Origin: Streptomyces avicenniae
GTDB taxonomy: Bacteria; Actinomycetota; Actinomycetes; Streptomycetales; Streptomycetaceae
Assembly: GCF_000719135.1 (NCBI RefSeq)
Contig: NZ_JOEK01000004.1
Location: 212,598-276,597, forward strand
Reading direction: 5' to 3'
Length of the DNA stretch: 64,000 nucleotides
Shown: positions 16,797 to 25,102 of the stretch, piece after piece
Layout of the letters: the number at the start of each line of letters is the position of its first letter
How positions within the stretch are numbered: position 1 is the first letter of the stretch
Made by a program: the position numbers and the translations under genes
Notes under the pieces: model-generated
The model's input: the letters and a program-made list of their open reading frames with translations, nothing else
What the model was told of the DNA's origin: nothing
Databases searched by the model: none

Positions 16797-17674
16797 GTGC
16801 CGCAGCCCCCGTCACGCCTTCCACGGCCGCCCCCGTCAGCCGCACCCCGTCGCCCCGGGCACGCCGCCGCCGGAACTGGGCCTGGGTGCGCGTCGTCGCG
16901 GTCGTCGCCGTCTCGCTGATCTTCGCGCTGCCGCTCATCTGGATGTTCGCCGCCGCGTTCAAGACCAACGTGCAGGTCACGAACCCGGACGTCGGCCTCA
17001 TCTTCCGGCCGACGCTCGACAACTTCCGCGCGATCATCGACGACGGCGCCGTCTTCACGTCGATGAAGAACTCCCTGATCGTCGGCGTGATCTCCACCGT
17101 CCTGTCCGCGGTCATCGCCGTCCCGGCGGCCTGGGCCGTGGGCCGCTTCCGGATGCACCGCACGGGCTCGCTGATCCTCGTCGCCCGCATCATCCCGGCC
17201 ATCTCGCTGCTCGTGCCCTGGTACTACCTGTTCGCGCAGGCCGGGCTGGTCGGCAGCTACACCGTCCTCGTGCTCAGCCACATGTTCGTCTCGGTGCCGC
17301 TCATCCTGTGGATCATGATCGGCTTCTTCGAGGGCCTGCCGGTCGAGCTGGAGGAGGCCGCGCGCACCGACGGCCTGTCGGCGTTCGGCGCCTTCTGGCG
17401 CATCTCCCTGCCGCTGGCCGCGCCGGGGACCGCGACGGCGGCGCTGCTCGCCTTCGTCTTCAGCTGGAACAACTTCATGTTCGCGCTGATCTTCGCCGAC
17501 GAGGACACCCAGACCGTGCCGGTGACGCTGTTCAACTTCATCTCCTACGCCAGCACCGACTGGGGCGGCCTCATGGCGGCGGCCACCCTCATCACGGTCC
17601 CGGTCGTCGCCGTCGCGGTCCTCGGGCAGAAATACCTCGTCGCGGGGCTCACCGCGGGCGCCACCAAGGGCTGA
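16793..17674 (+). CDS. Sugar ABC transporter permease (MalG type)
   Basis: 293 aa, six membrane segments. The EAA loop reads [20 protein letters not shown] (about residues 182-201). It starts with ATG inside the stop of the MalF-type partner. A 58-bp gap containing AAGAGAAG separates it from the dehydratase gene, which is probably in the same transcript. No nucleotide-binding subunit follows, a common situation in Streptomyces sugar importers. Confidence 0.94.
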   Translation: MSAAAPVTPSTAAPVSRTPSPRARRRRNWAWVRVVAVVAVSLIFALPLIWMFAAAFKTNVQVTNPDVGLIFRPTLDNFRAIIDDGAVFTSMKNSLIVGVISTVLSAVIAVPAAWAVGRFRMHRTGSLILVARIIPAISLLVPWYYLFAQAGLVGSYTVLVLSHMFVSVPLILWIMIGFFEGLPVELEEAARTDGLSAFGAFWRISLPLAAPGTATAALLAFVFSWNNFMFALIFADEDTQTVPVTLFNFISYASTDWGGLMAAATLITVPVVAVAVLGQKYLVAGLTAGATKG

Positions 17675-17732
17675 ACCCCCGCCGCCCGCGACCCGCTTCA
17701 CCCGAACCCTCACCCAAGAGAAGATCCCTTCC

Positions 17733-18950
17733 ATGAAGATCACCGACGCGAAGGTCGTCGTCACCTCACCGGGACGCAACTTCGTCACCCTCAAGATCAC
17801 CACGGACGAGGGCGTCACCGGCCTCGGCGACGCGACGCTCAACGGCCGCGAACTGGCCGTCGTCAGCTACCTCACCGAGCACGTGGCGCCGCTGCTCGTC
17901 GGCGCCGACCCGCACCGCATCGAGGACACCTGGCAGCTCCTGTACCGGGGCGCCTACTGGCGGCGCGGCCCCGTGACGATGGCCGCCATCGCCGCCGTGG
18001 ACGTCGCGCTGTGGGACATCAAGGCGAAGGTCGCCGGGCTGCCCCTCTACCAACTGCTCGGCGGCGCGAGCCGGGAGCGCGTACGCACCTACGGGCACGC
18101 CAACGGCGCCGACCTGCCCGAGCTGTTCGACTCCGTACGCGCCCGCCTCGCCGAGGGCTACACGTCGATACGTATACAGACCGGCGTCCCCGGCCTCAAG
18201 GCCGTCTACGGCGTCCACAGCCAGGCGGACGCCGCGAACCCGACGCGCCTCGACCAGCGGGTCCGCCCGCACGTGGAGGACTGGGACACCGACGCCTACC
18301 TGCGCCACATCCCCGGCGTCTTCGAGGCGGTCAGGAACGAGTTCGGCGCCGAACTTCCCCTCCTCCACGACGCCCACCACCGGCTGACCCCCGTCCAGGC
18401 CGCCAGGCTCGGCAAGGACCTCGAACCGTACAAGCTGTTCTGGCTGGAGGACTGCACCCCGGCCGAGAACCAGGACGGGCTGCGCCTCGTCCGCCGCCAC
18501 ACCACCACACCGCTGGCCATCGGCGAGGTGTTCAACACCGTCTTCGACTACCAGACGCTGGTGCAGGAACAGCTCATCGACTACGTGCGCTCCGCCGTCA
18601 CCCACTTCGGCGGGGTCACGCCGCTGCGCAAGCTCTTCGACTACGCGGCGCAGTACCAGATCAAGAGCGCCGTCCACGGCCCCGAGGACATCTCCCCGGT
18701 CGGCATGGCCGCCGCGGTCCATCTCGACCTGGCGGTCCACAACTTCGGCATCCAGGAGTTCTCGGGCCACACCGACCTGACCAACGAGGTCTTCCGGCAC
18801 GCCTACACGTTCACCGACGGCCACCTCCACCCCGGCGAGGCCCCCGGCATCGGCGTCGAGCTGGACGAGGAACTGGCCGCCGCCCACCCGTACAAGCAGG
18901 CGTACCTGCCCGTCAACCGCCTCCAGGACGGTACCGTCCACGACTGGTGA
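17733..18950 (+). CDS. D-mannonate dehydratase family enolase-superfamily enzyme (ManD/RspA)
   Basis: 405 aa, the usual length. It is expected to convert D-mannonate (or D-gluconate in some members) to 2-keto-3-deoxygluconate using Mg2+. The metal ligands are visible: Asp213 in LLHDAHHR, Glu239 in FWLEDCTP and Glu265 in IGEVFN; His215 is the likely acid/base. These align, three positions later, with D210/E236/E262/H212 of characterised ManD enzymes. The N-terminal specificity loop holds [20 protein letters not shown]. It sits last in the transporter operon. Its product is the substrate of the divergent KDG kinase. Gluconate activity cannot be excluded. Confidence 0.9.
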   Translation: MKITDAKVVVTSPGRNFVTLKITTDEGVTGLGDATLNGRELAVVSYLTEHVAPLLVGADPHRIEDTWQLLYRGAYWRRGPVTMAAIAAVDVALWDIKAKVAGLPLYQLLGGASRERVRTYGHANGADLPELFDSVRARLAEGYTSIRIQTGVPGLKAVYGVHSQADAANPTRLDQRVRPHVEDWDTDAYLRHIPGVFEAVRNEFGAELPLLHDAHHRLTPVQAARLGKDLEPYKLFWLEDCTPAENQDGLRLVRRHTTTPLAIGEVFNTVFDYQTLVQEQLIDYVRSAVTHFGGVTPLRKLFDYAAQYQIKSAVHGPEDISPVGMAAAVHLDLAVHNFGIQEFSGHTDLTNEVFRHAYTFTDGHLHPGEAPGIGVELDEELAAAHPYKQAYLPVNRLQDGTVHDW

Positions 18951-18980
18951 CGGCCGCGTGCCGGGGCCGCCGCGCCCGTC

Positions 18981-19784
18981 TCAGCGCAGCCGCGCCGAGA
19001 TGGCCGCGGCGGTCTCCCGTACGGTCCCGGCGAGCGCGAGCAGGTCCTCGCGCGGCACGAGGAAGGTCACCGTCGAGACGCTGACCCCGCCGATGACCGC
19101 CCCGGCCGCGTCGCGCAGCGGGGCGCCCAGGCAGCGGATCGTCGTCTCGTTCTCCTCGTCGTCCAGGGCGAAGCCGTCCGCCCGCACCCGCGCCAGCTCC
19201 CGGCGCAGCGCGCCGCCGTCCGTCAGCGTCCTGGGCGTCCTGGCCGGGAGCCCCGCGCGGCCGAGCAGCGCCGTCAGCTCGTCGTCGCCCAGCTCCGCGA
19301 GGACGCACTTCCCGATCGCCGTCGAGTGCAGCGGCATGCGCATGCCGACGTGCGACGCCATCTGCACGGCGTGCGTGCCCGACACCTTGTGCGTGTACGC
19401 CGCCCCGTCCCCGCTGCGCAGCGCGGCGTGCACGGTGTGGCCCGTGCGGTCGCGCAGGGCCGTCAGCTCGGACTGGACCAGTTCGTCACCCGCGCCGTCC
19501 GCCGTCACCTGCGCGGCCAGGGCCCGCAGCCGGGGGCCCGTCGTGTAGCCGCCGTCGCCGTCCGGCACGAGGAACGCGTCGGCGACCAGCGTGCGCAGGA
19601 TGCGGTGCGCGCTGGCCTTCGGCACCCCGGCGGACGCGGCGATGGCGCCGAGGCGGTGCGGGCCGCCGGGCGCGGCGGCGGCCTCCAGCAGGCGCAGCGC
19701 CTTGGCGGTGGCGTTGCCCGCGTCGGAAGAACGGCCCCCGCGCGCGCCGGTCCCCGGGGCGGTGGCCGTGGCTGCATCCGTCAT
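18981..19784 (-). CDS. IclR family transcriptional regulator
   Basis: 267 aa. An N-terminal winged HTH (about 25-85: LGAIAASAGVPKASAHRILRTL) is joined to an IclR ligand-binding domain with MPLHSTAIGKCVLAEL and GGVSVSTVTFLV. ATG at 19784 has GGGGAG 6 nt upstream. It is divergent from the KDPG aldolase/KDG kinase pair, and a symmetric operator lies between them; by analogy with KdgR-type IclR proteins it probably responds to KDG. Its stop lies 30 bp from the converging dehydratase gene. Confidence 0.92.
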   Translation of the reverse strand: MTDAATATAPGTGARGGRSSDAGNATAKALRLLEAAAAPGGPHRLGAIAASAGVPKASAHRILRTLVADAFLVPDGDGGYTTGPRLRALAAQVTADGAGDELVQSELTALRDRTGHTVHAALRSGDGAAYTHKVSGTHAVQMASHVGMRMPLHSTAIGKCVLAELGDDELTALLGRAGLPARTPRTLTDGGALRRELARVRADGFALDDEENETTIRCLGAPLRDAAGAVIGGVSVSTVTFLVPREDLLALAGTVRETAAAISARLR

Positions 19785-19856
19785 TGACAGCTCCCCGTGC
19801 GCTCGTTAGCGTCTGAAGCGTTTCACTCAACAGAACAGCATTCTACGTAACGGAAC
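19784..19856 (+). promoter_or_regulatory. Promoter and symmetric operator of the KDPG aldolase operon
   Basis: TTGACA (19784-19789), a 17-nt spacer and TAGCGT (19807-19812) form a near-consensus promoter. Immediately downstream is a dyad centred at 19838: GTTTC (19820-19824) with GGAAC (19852-19856), and AGAA (19832-19835) with TTCT (19841-19844). The dyad covers the expected transcription start, as for IclR/KdgR repression. On the minus strand TTGAGT-16 nt-TAACGA could serve iclR. Confidence 0.7.
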
Positions 19857-19859
19857 GCG

Positions 19860-20453
19860 ATGCCTGCAACCAGCCCCCTCCTCGCCGCCCTCGGCGCCCA
19901 ACGCCTCCTCCCGGTGCTCCGCTCACCGGACGTCCCGGCCGCCGTCGCCCGCGTCACGGGCCTGGTCGAGGCGGGCTGCCGGGCCGTCGAGCTGACCACG
20001 TCCACCCCCGACTGGCACCTCGCCCTCGCCGCCTGCCGCCGCGCGCTCGGCGACGGGCCGCTGCTCGGCGTCGGCACCGTCACCACCGCCGACCAGGCCG
20101 CCGCCGCCGTCGAGGCGGGCGCCTCCTTCCTCGTCTCGCCCTACCCGGCCCCCGCCGTCCGCGCGGTCGCCGCCGAGCACGGGACCGTCTTCGTCGAGGG
20201 CGGCTTCACGCCCGCCGAGGTCGCCGACGCCGCGAGCCGGGGCCCCGCCAAGGTGTTCCCCGCGCACGTCGGCGGCCCCCGCTTCCTCTCCTCGCTGCGC
20301 GCCGTCCTGCCGCACGCCGTCCTCATCCCGACCGGCGGCATCGCCGTCGAGGAGGCCCCCGCCTACCTCGCCGCCGGAGCACTCGCCGTCGGCATCGGCT
20401 CCGGCCTGCCCGAGGACCCCGCCGCGCTCGCCGCCGTCTTCGGGGGCGCGTGA
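19860..20453 (+). CDS. eda: 2-dehydro-3-deoxy-phosphogluconate aldolase
   Basis: 197 aa, class I KDPG/KHG aldolase, splitting KDPG into pyruvate and glyceraldehyde 3-phosphate. The Schiff-base Lys is K131 in GPAKVFPAHVGG and the catalytic Glu is E44 in AVELTTSTPDW, matching K133/E45 of the Escherichia coli enzyme. GVGTVTTADQAAAAVEAGA and the phosphate-binding IPTGGI segment are present. The ATG follows a weak AACGGAAC sequence. Its stop overlaps the start of the kinase gene (TGATG), so the two are coupled. Confidence 0.93.
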   Translation: MPATSPLLAALGAQRLLPVLRSPDVPAAVARVTGLVEAGCRAVELTTSTPDWHLALAACRRALGDGPLLGVGTVTTADQAAAAVEAGASFLVSPYPAPAVRAVAAEHGTVFVEGGFTPAEVADAASRGPAKVFPAHVGGPRFLSSLRAVLPHAVLIPTGGIAVEEAPAYLAAGALAVGIGSGLPEDPAALAAVFGGA

Positions 20454-21400
20454 TGGCCCGCTTCGACGTCGTCCTGATCGGCGAGATCCTCGTCGAGCTG
20501 TACTGCGAGGGCCCCCTCGGCGACCGCACGCCCGTGCGGCTCGGCTTCTCGGGCGACACCCTCAACGCCGCCGCCGCCTCCGCGGCGGCCGGGGCCCGTA
20601 CGGCGGTGCTGACCGCCGTCGCCGACGACCAGCTCGGCGACGCCCTGGTCCGCCGCGTCGCCGACCTCGGCATAGACACCTCGCTGATCCGGCGTGTGCC
20701 CGGCAGCAACGGCGCCTACATGCTGCACGGCGACCTCTCGGGCGAGCGCGAGTTCACGTACTGGCGCACCGGCAGCGTCGCCTCCCGTCTCGACGCCCCC
20801 GACGTCGAGGCGCACGCGGCCACCCTCCGCGAGGCGGGCGCCCTGGTCGTCACCGGTATCGGCAGCGCCCTGTCGGACACCAGCCGCCGGGCCGTCCTCA
20901 CCGCCGCGCGCCTCGCGTCCGAGGGCGGCGCCGCCGTCGTCTACGACCCCAACTTCCGCGCCCGCCTCACCACCGAGGAGCGTGCCCGCGCCGCGCTCGC
21001 CGAGATCGCGCCGTACTGCGCGCTCGTCACGCCCTCCTGCCCCTCCGACGCCCGCGCGCTGCTCGGCACGGACGACCCGGAGACGGCGGCCCGCGCCGCG
21101 CGCGCCCTCGGCGCCGAGGCGGCGGCGGTCACGGTGGGCGCCGACCGCGTGGTCGTCGCCGGCGCCGACGCCGTGGTCACGCTCCCCGTGCCGAGAGTGG
21201 CCGAGGCCGTGGACGCCACCGGCGCGGGCGACATCCTCGCAGGGACCACCGCCGCGCGCCTCGCCCTCGGCGACCCGCTGCTCACGGCGATCAGCCTCGG
21301 CATCGGCGCGGCCTCGCTGTCCGTCGCGGGCGAGGGCGGCACCGGCCTGATCCCCACCCTCGCCGCCACCCGGGCCGCCGCTCCGACGCCGCCAGGCTGA
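20453..21400 (+). CDS. kdgK: PfkB family sugar kinase, probable 2-keto-3-deoxygluconate kinase
   Basis: 315 aa ribokinase-fold kinase, expected to phosphorylate KDG to KDPG. The C-terminal PfkB signature VDATGAGDILAGTTAARLAL is present, with the catalytic base Asp260 in GAGD. The N-terminal part has FDVVLIGEILVELY and the substrate-binding GFSGDTLNAA. The ATG overlaps the aldolase stop; a GTG one codon earlier is an alternative. Specificity for KDG is inferred from the aldolase and dehydratase neighbours, not from the fold alone. Confidence 0.88.
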   Translation: MARFDVVLIGEILVELYCEGPLGDRTPVRLGFSGDTLNAAAASAAAGARTAVLTAVADDQLGDALVRRVADLGIDTSLIRRVPGSNGAYMLHGDLSGEREFTYWRTGSVASRLDAPDVEAHAATLREAGALVVTGIGSALSDTSRRAVLTAARLASEGGAAVVYDPNFRARLTTEERARAALAEIAPYCALVTPSCPSDARALLGTDDPETAARAARALGAEAAAVTVGADRVVVAGADAVVTLPVPRVAEAVDATGAGDILAGTTAARLALGDPLLTAISLGIGAASLSVAGEGGTGLIPTLAATRAAAPTPPG

Positions 21401-21410
21401 GGCCGGACGG

Positions 21411-22208
21411 TCACCGCCGCGCGAACCCGACCGCCTCGCGGACGCCCCGCTCGGGGTCGTCGGCGAGGCGGTCGAGGAGCGCGTCCACCCCGGGCGTGGA
21501 CCAGTCGGCCACGGCATGGACGAGCGCCGCGCGCACGGCCGCGTCCGGATGACCGGCCAGCGGCGCCAGCCGGTGGAGGGGCCCGCGCCGCCGCAGCCCG
21601 AACCAGTACAGCGCGTCACACAGCACGGCCGGATCGCCCGGATCGCCCGCCGCCTCCACCCGCGCGAGCAGCACCTGCGCCGGGGGCGCCGGGCCGTCCA
21701 GGGGGTGCAGCAGCCGCTCCCGCAGCCGCCGCGACCCGTACGCGCCGCGCACCCGGCAGCCGTCGCACGTGCAGGGGCGCGTGCCGTGGGCGCCGGGGCG
21801 GTAGCGCCAGCCGATCGCCTGGCTCACCGGGCGGACGCGGTGCACCTCCGCCGCACGGACCGCGCGGGGGACGAACACCTCCCAGCCCCGTGGGTCGTCC
21901 AGCGCGCCCACCCGCCGCACCGCCTCGCCGGCGGTGACGACCTGGTGCGCGCCCGCGCCGTGGCCCGAGTAGTGGCCGACGCGCACGGGCTCGGCGTCGG
22001 GCAGTCGCAGATGCACGGCGACCAGGTTCCCCGGCCCGCCGTGCCGCGACAGCTCGCGCAGCCAGGCATGGGTCAGCGTGTACGACGGCAGCACGGGGAA
22101 GCAGTAGACGCCGCGCGCGCCGTCCTGCGCCCAGCTCACCGCGCGTATCCCTGACCGCTTGACACGGGCCACGTTCACGGCGGGCGTGAGATGAACGAAC
22201 ATCGCCAT
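21411..22208 (-). CDS. HEAT-repeat protein with ART/DarT-like N-terminal segment
   Basis: 265 aa. The N-terminus MAMFVHLTPAVNVARVKRSG has the HLTPxxNxxxIxxxGI pattern that opens several ADP-ribosyltransferase-fold proteins (DarT, DUF4433). A middle segment, VAVHLRLPDAEPVRVGHY, fits the same fold weakly. A CxCxxC cluster (RPCTCDGC) lies about residue 150. The C-terminal third is short HEAT-like repeats (LAGHPDAAVRAALVHAVADW, LADDPERGVREAVGFA). The start is set by TATCAT 7 nt before the ATG at 22208 (leaderless). The ADP-ribosyltransferase idea is inference; as a plain annotation it is a conserved HEAT-repeat protein of unknown function. Confidence 0.65.
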   Translation of the reverse strand: MAMFVHLTPAVNVARVKRSGIRAVSWAQDGARGVYCFPVLPSYTLTHAWLRELSRHGGPGNLVAVHLRLPDAEPVRVGHYSGHGAGAHQVVTAGEAVRRVGALDDPRGWEVFVPRAVRAAEVHRVRPVSQAIGWRYRPGAHGTRPCTCDGCRVRGAYGSRRLRERLLHPLDGPAPPAQVLLARVEAAGDPGDPAVLCDALYWFGLRRRGPLHRLAPLAGHPDAAVRAALVHAVADWSTPGVDALLDRLADDPERGVREAVGFARR

Positions 22209-22215
22209 GCGGCAG

Positions 22216-22221
22216 ATGATA
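22216..22221 (-). promoter_or_regulatory. -10 box of a leaderless transcript (HEAT-repeat gene)
   Basis: Read on the minus strand, TATCAT is followed by CTGCCGC and the ATG at 22208, with no RBS. Confidence 0.5.
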
Positions 22222-22248
22222 GGGGCGCTCCCCGGCCCCGTCCGTACC

Positions 22249-22785
22249 TCAGATCCCGGCCAGCACCTCGTCCGCCAGATCGGCGACGGGGCGGTGGCCG
22301 TCGAGGACCACGCCGTCGTCGCGCAGCCCGTCCGCCGCCCCGGCCCACAGCAGGTTCTGCTCCTTGCACCAGCGGCGGACGAACGCCTCACGCCCCGGGT
22401 CGCCCGGCGCCGTCGTCCGCCCGTCGATCCGGCGCTCCAGCTCGGCGGGGGAGACCCGCAGGCAGACGTGCCGCACGTCCACACCCGCCGCGCGCAGCCC
22501 CCCGAAGATCTCCCGGCCGTAGGCGGCGTCCACGAGGGTCTGCGCCGCCAGGAGGGGCCTGCCGTACTCCTCCAGGAGGCCGAGGGCGGTCGAGACGACC
22601 TGCTTGCGCCACAGCGGCAGGCGCTGGAAGTTGTCCCACGGCACCGGCACGATCTCCCGCAGCAGGTAGCCGGTCTGCTCGGGGTCGTAGACCAGTGCCT
22701 CGGGCACCCGTCGGCTCAACTCGCCGACCAGTGTGGTCTTCCCGCTGCCGAAGGCGCCGTTCACCCAGATCATGCGAAGCGTCAT
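22249..22785 (-). CDS. TmrB-like P-loop ATP-binding protein
   Basis: 178 aa. The Walker A motif is WVNGAFGSGKTTLVGEL (residues 6-22), followed by the TmrB-type signature ALVYDPEQTGYLLREIVP and DNFQRLPLWRKQVV. TmrB of Bacillus subtilis gives tunicamycin resistance, but most homologues are uncharacterised kinase-like proteins. ERRIDGRTTAPGDPGREAF is the probable lid, and a C-terminal Asp-rich helix ends the protein. The start at 22785 is supported by TACCCT 6 nt upstream. A resistance role should not be assumed: no antibiotic cluster is nearby. Confidence 0.75.
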   Translation of the reverse strand: MTLRMIWVNGAFGSGKTTLVGELSRRVPEALVYDPEQTGYLLREIVPVPWDNFQRLPLWRKQVVSTALGLLEEYGRPLLAAQTLVDAAYGREIFGGLRAAGVDVRHVCLRVSPAELERRIDGRTTAPGDPGREAFVRRWCKEQNLLWAGAADGLRDDGVVLDGHRPVADLADEVLAGI

Positions 22786-22791
22786 CGGCTG

Positions 22792-22797
22792 AGGGTA
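22792..22797 (-). promoter_or_regulatory. -10 box of a leaderless transcript (TmrB-like gene)
   Basis: On the minus strand TACCCT, then CAGCCG, then the ATG at 22785. No RBS is present. Confidence 0.5.
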
Positions 22798-23026
22798 ACC
22801 GCCCGGCCCGCCGCCGCAGGTACGGGTGTGATCCGGCCACCTGCCGTGACGCCTCACCGCCGTCCCGGACCGGCATCACACGGCTCCCATCTGCGCCGAC
22901 GTGGTTCCGGGCGCACGCCCACGATCCCCGTGGATCGGCTGGAAATGACCGGGCATGCGCAGGGAAAGCGGGGGTAACCGAAGGAGCGCCGCCCCAAGAA
23001 CTGGTGGCCGCGGAAGGAGAGACCCT

Positions 23027-23260
23027 GTGTTGATGGCACACCCCGCTGTCCTGCGGAACCTCGTCGAGCAGTACGAGATGCTTCTCGTCCTGCGGGACGG
23101 CGCAGCCGACCCGGACGCCGCCCGTCGTCTGGAGGACGTCACCTACACGCTGTGCGTGTCCACCGGCACCAGGGAGGCGGACGCCGCGCTCGCCGCCGCC
23201 CGCGCCCAGCTCGCGGCTGTCGCCCCGCCGCCGGGCGCCCCCCTGCTCAGCGGAGCCTGA
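23027..23260 (+). CDS. DUF5133 domain small protein
   Basis: 77 aa, a small acidic cytoplasmic protein of a family found in Streptomyces. Typical segments are MAHPAVLRNLVEQYEMLL, RRLEDVTYTLCVSTGTREAD and AALAAARAQLA. GTG at 23027 is chosen because GGAAGGAGA ends 6-7 nt upstream; TTG 23030 and ATG 23033 are in-frame alternatives. No catalytic motif is evident. Such proteins often lie near regulatory or specialised-metabolite genes; here the neighbour is an MFS exporter with a convergent orientation and a hairpin between them. Confidence 0.8.
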   Translation: MLMAHPAVLRNLVEQYEMLLVLRDGAADPDAARRLEDVTYTLCVSTGTREADAALAAARAQLAAVAPPPGAPLLSGA

Positions 23261-23291
23261 GCACACACCCCACGTTCCCGCGTCCCCCCAC

Positions 23292-23326
23292 ACGGCCGGT
23301 CCGCCACCCCACGGCGGACCGGCCGT
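23292..23326. terminator. Bidirectional hairpin between DUF5133 gene and DHA2 exporter
   Basis: A perfect 14-bp stem: left arm 23292-23305 (ACGGCCGGTCCGCC), loop of 7 nt, right arm 23313-23326. It lies between convergent genes. Confidence 0.75.
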
Positions 23327-23345
23327 TCATCCGTCACCCGGAGGG

Positions 23346-24992
23346 TCAGCCGCGCGGCGGCGCGGCGCTCCCCGTCTCCCGTCCGGCGGACGCGACCGCC
23401 ACCGGCGCCTCCACGGCCTCCGCCGCCTCCCGCCCCGCCGGGGGCGTGCCCGGCAGGTCCAGGCTGTCCCGCAGCGTCGCCGGGGTGAGGAACAGGACCG
23501 CGACCACGCCGATCAGCGCGATGCCCGCCGAGATCAGGAAGATGTGGCCGGTCGCGTCGCCGTACGCGGCGCGGATCACGCCCTGCACGGCCGGTGGCAT
23601 CCCCGCGACGTCCAGCGTGGACCCGGCGTTCGCGCCGCCCGCCGAGGGGTCGATGCCCAGCTCGCGCAGCCCGCGGGCGATCTTCGTCGCCACCTGGTTG
23701 GCCAGCACCGCCCCGAGGATCGAGACGCCCATCGTGCCGCCCAGCGAACGGAAGAACGTGATCGCGCCGCTCGCCGCGCCGATCTCCTGGAGCGGCACCG
23801 TGTTCTGCACGACGAGCACGAGGTTCTGCATCGACATGCCGACACCGACGCCGACCGCGAACATCCCGGCGCCCACGAGCACCAGCGACGTCTCGTGGTC
23901 GATGGTGGACAGCCCGAGGAAGCCCAGCGTCAGCACGACGACCCCGGCGAGGATGTACGGCTTCACCTTGCCGGTGCGCGACACCATGCGCCCCGCCGTG
24001 GCCGAGGACAGCAGGACACCGGCCATCAGCGGGATCGTCAGCAGGCCCGCCTCCGTCGGCGAGTGGCCGCGCCCGATCTGGAAGTACTGGCCGAGGAACA
24101 CCGCGCCGCCGAACATCGCCATGCCCACCGCCAGGCTCGCGACGATCGCCAGCGCCGGGTCCCTGCGCCGCACGACGTGCATCGGCACCACCGGCTCGCG
24201 CACCCGCGTCTCGACGGCCACCGCCGCGCCCAGCAGCACGACGCTGCCGCCGACCATGGCGGCCGTCTGCCAGGAGAGCCAGCCGAAGTCGGTGTCCACG
24301 AAGGTGACCCACAGCAGGAGCAGGCTCACCCCCGCCGCGATGAGGATCGCCCCGGCGTAGTCCACGCGCGCCTCCGGACGGCGCACCTCGTCCAGGTGCA
24401 GCGTCCGCGACAGCATGACGAGCGCGATCGCCGTGAACGGCACCGCGATGAAGAAGCACCAGCGCCAGCCGAGCCAGGAGATGTCGGTGATCGCGCCGCC
24501 CAGCAGCGGGCCGCCGACGGTCGCCACGGCCATGACGCCGCCGAGGTAGCCGTTGTACCGGCCGCGCTCCTTCGGGCTGATCATCGCCGCGATGATCACC
24601 TGCACCAGCACCTGGAGGGCGCCGAGCCCGAGGCCCTGGACGGCGCGGAAGGCGATCAGCTGGGCGGTGTTCTGCGCGAACCCGCAGGCCAGCGCCGAGA
24701 CCGTGAAGATCACGATGGCGATCTGGAGCAGCAGCTTCTTGCTGAACAGGTCGGCCAGCTTCCCCCACACCGGGGTCGAGGCCGTCGAGGCGAGCAGCGT
24801 CGCGGTGACCACCCACGTGTACTGGGACTGCGTGCCGTTCAGCGAGCCGATGATCTGCGGCAGGGCCACCGAGACGATCGTGGAGCTGATCATCGCCATG
24901 AACAGCACGATGAGCAGGCCGCTCATCGCGCGCAGGACGTGGCGGTGGTCCATCGGCCCGCTTCCGGGGGCCGCTGCCGTGTGTGCGCTCAC
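23346..24992 (-). CDS. DHA2 family MFS drug exporter (EmrB/QacA type)
   Basis: 548 aa with about 14 membrane segments, the drug:H+ antiporter-2 layout. Family motifs include FMAMISSTIVSVALPQI (motif D region), GKLADLFSKKLLLQ (motif A) and the motif C-like GPLLGGAITDISWLGWRWCF. GTG at 24992 lies 4-5 nt after AGGAGGT; the longer in-frame start would run into the TetR-side promoter. The divergent TetR gene is its probable repressor. The substrate is unknown. Confidence 0.92.
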   Translation of the reverse strand: MSAHTAAAPGSGPMDHRHVLRAMSGLLIVLFMAMISSTIVSVALPQIIGSLNGTQSQYTWVVTATLLASTASTPVWGKLADLFSKKLLLQIAIVIFTVSALACGFAQNTAQLIAFRAVQGLGLGALQVLVQVIIAAMISPKERGRYNGYLGGVMAVATVGGPLLGGAITDISWLGWRWCFFIAVPFTAIALVMLSRTLHLDEVRRPEARVDYAGAILIAAGVSLLLLWVTFVDTDFGWLSWQTAAMVGGSVVLLGAAVAVETRVREPVVPMHVVRRRDPALAIVASLAVGMAMFGGAVFLGQYFQIGRGHSPTEAGLLTIPLMAGVLLSSATAGRMVSRTGKVKPYILAGVVVLTLGFLGLSTIDHETSLVLVGAGMFAVGVGVGMSMQNLVLVVQNTVPLQEIGAASGAITFFRSLGGTMGVSILGAVLANQVATKIARGLRELGIDPSAGGANAGSTLDVAGMPPAVQGVIRAAYGDATGHIFLISAGIALIGVVAVLFLTPATLRDSLDLPGTPPAGREAAEAVEAPVAVASAGRETGSAAPPRG

Positions 24993-25045
24993 GCGCACCT
25001 CCTGGGGGACGGATGACGGGTGGGACGCCGTCCAGCATAACTGCA

Positions 25046-25093
25046 CACTGGGCATCTTTGCGCACTGGGCAAGATGGTGCCCGGCTGTAGCAT
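25046..25093. promoter_or_regulatory. Candidate TetR operator and promoter
   Basis: A 9-bp direct repeat, CACTGGGCA (25046-25054 and 25063-25071), overlaps an imperfect dyad with arms CATCTT (25053-25058) and AAGATG (25071-25076). TAGCAT (25088-25093), 9 nt before the TetR ATG, is a good -10 box. The cluster sits between the divergent exporter and regulator. Confidence 0.5.
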
Positions 25094-25102
25094 CATGGAG
25101 CC

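Noticed and set aside
22249..22785. Tunicamycin resistance gene
   Set aside because: TmrB-like proteins are widespread without that function, and no nucleoside antibiotic genes are nearby; only the family name is supported.
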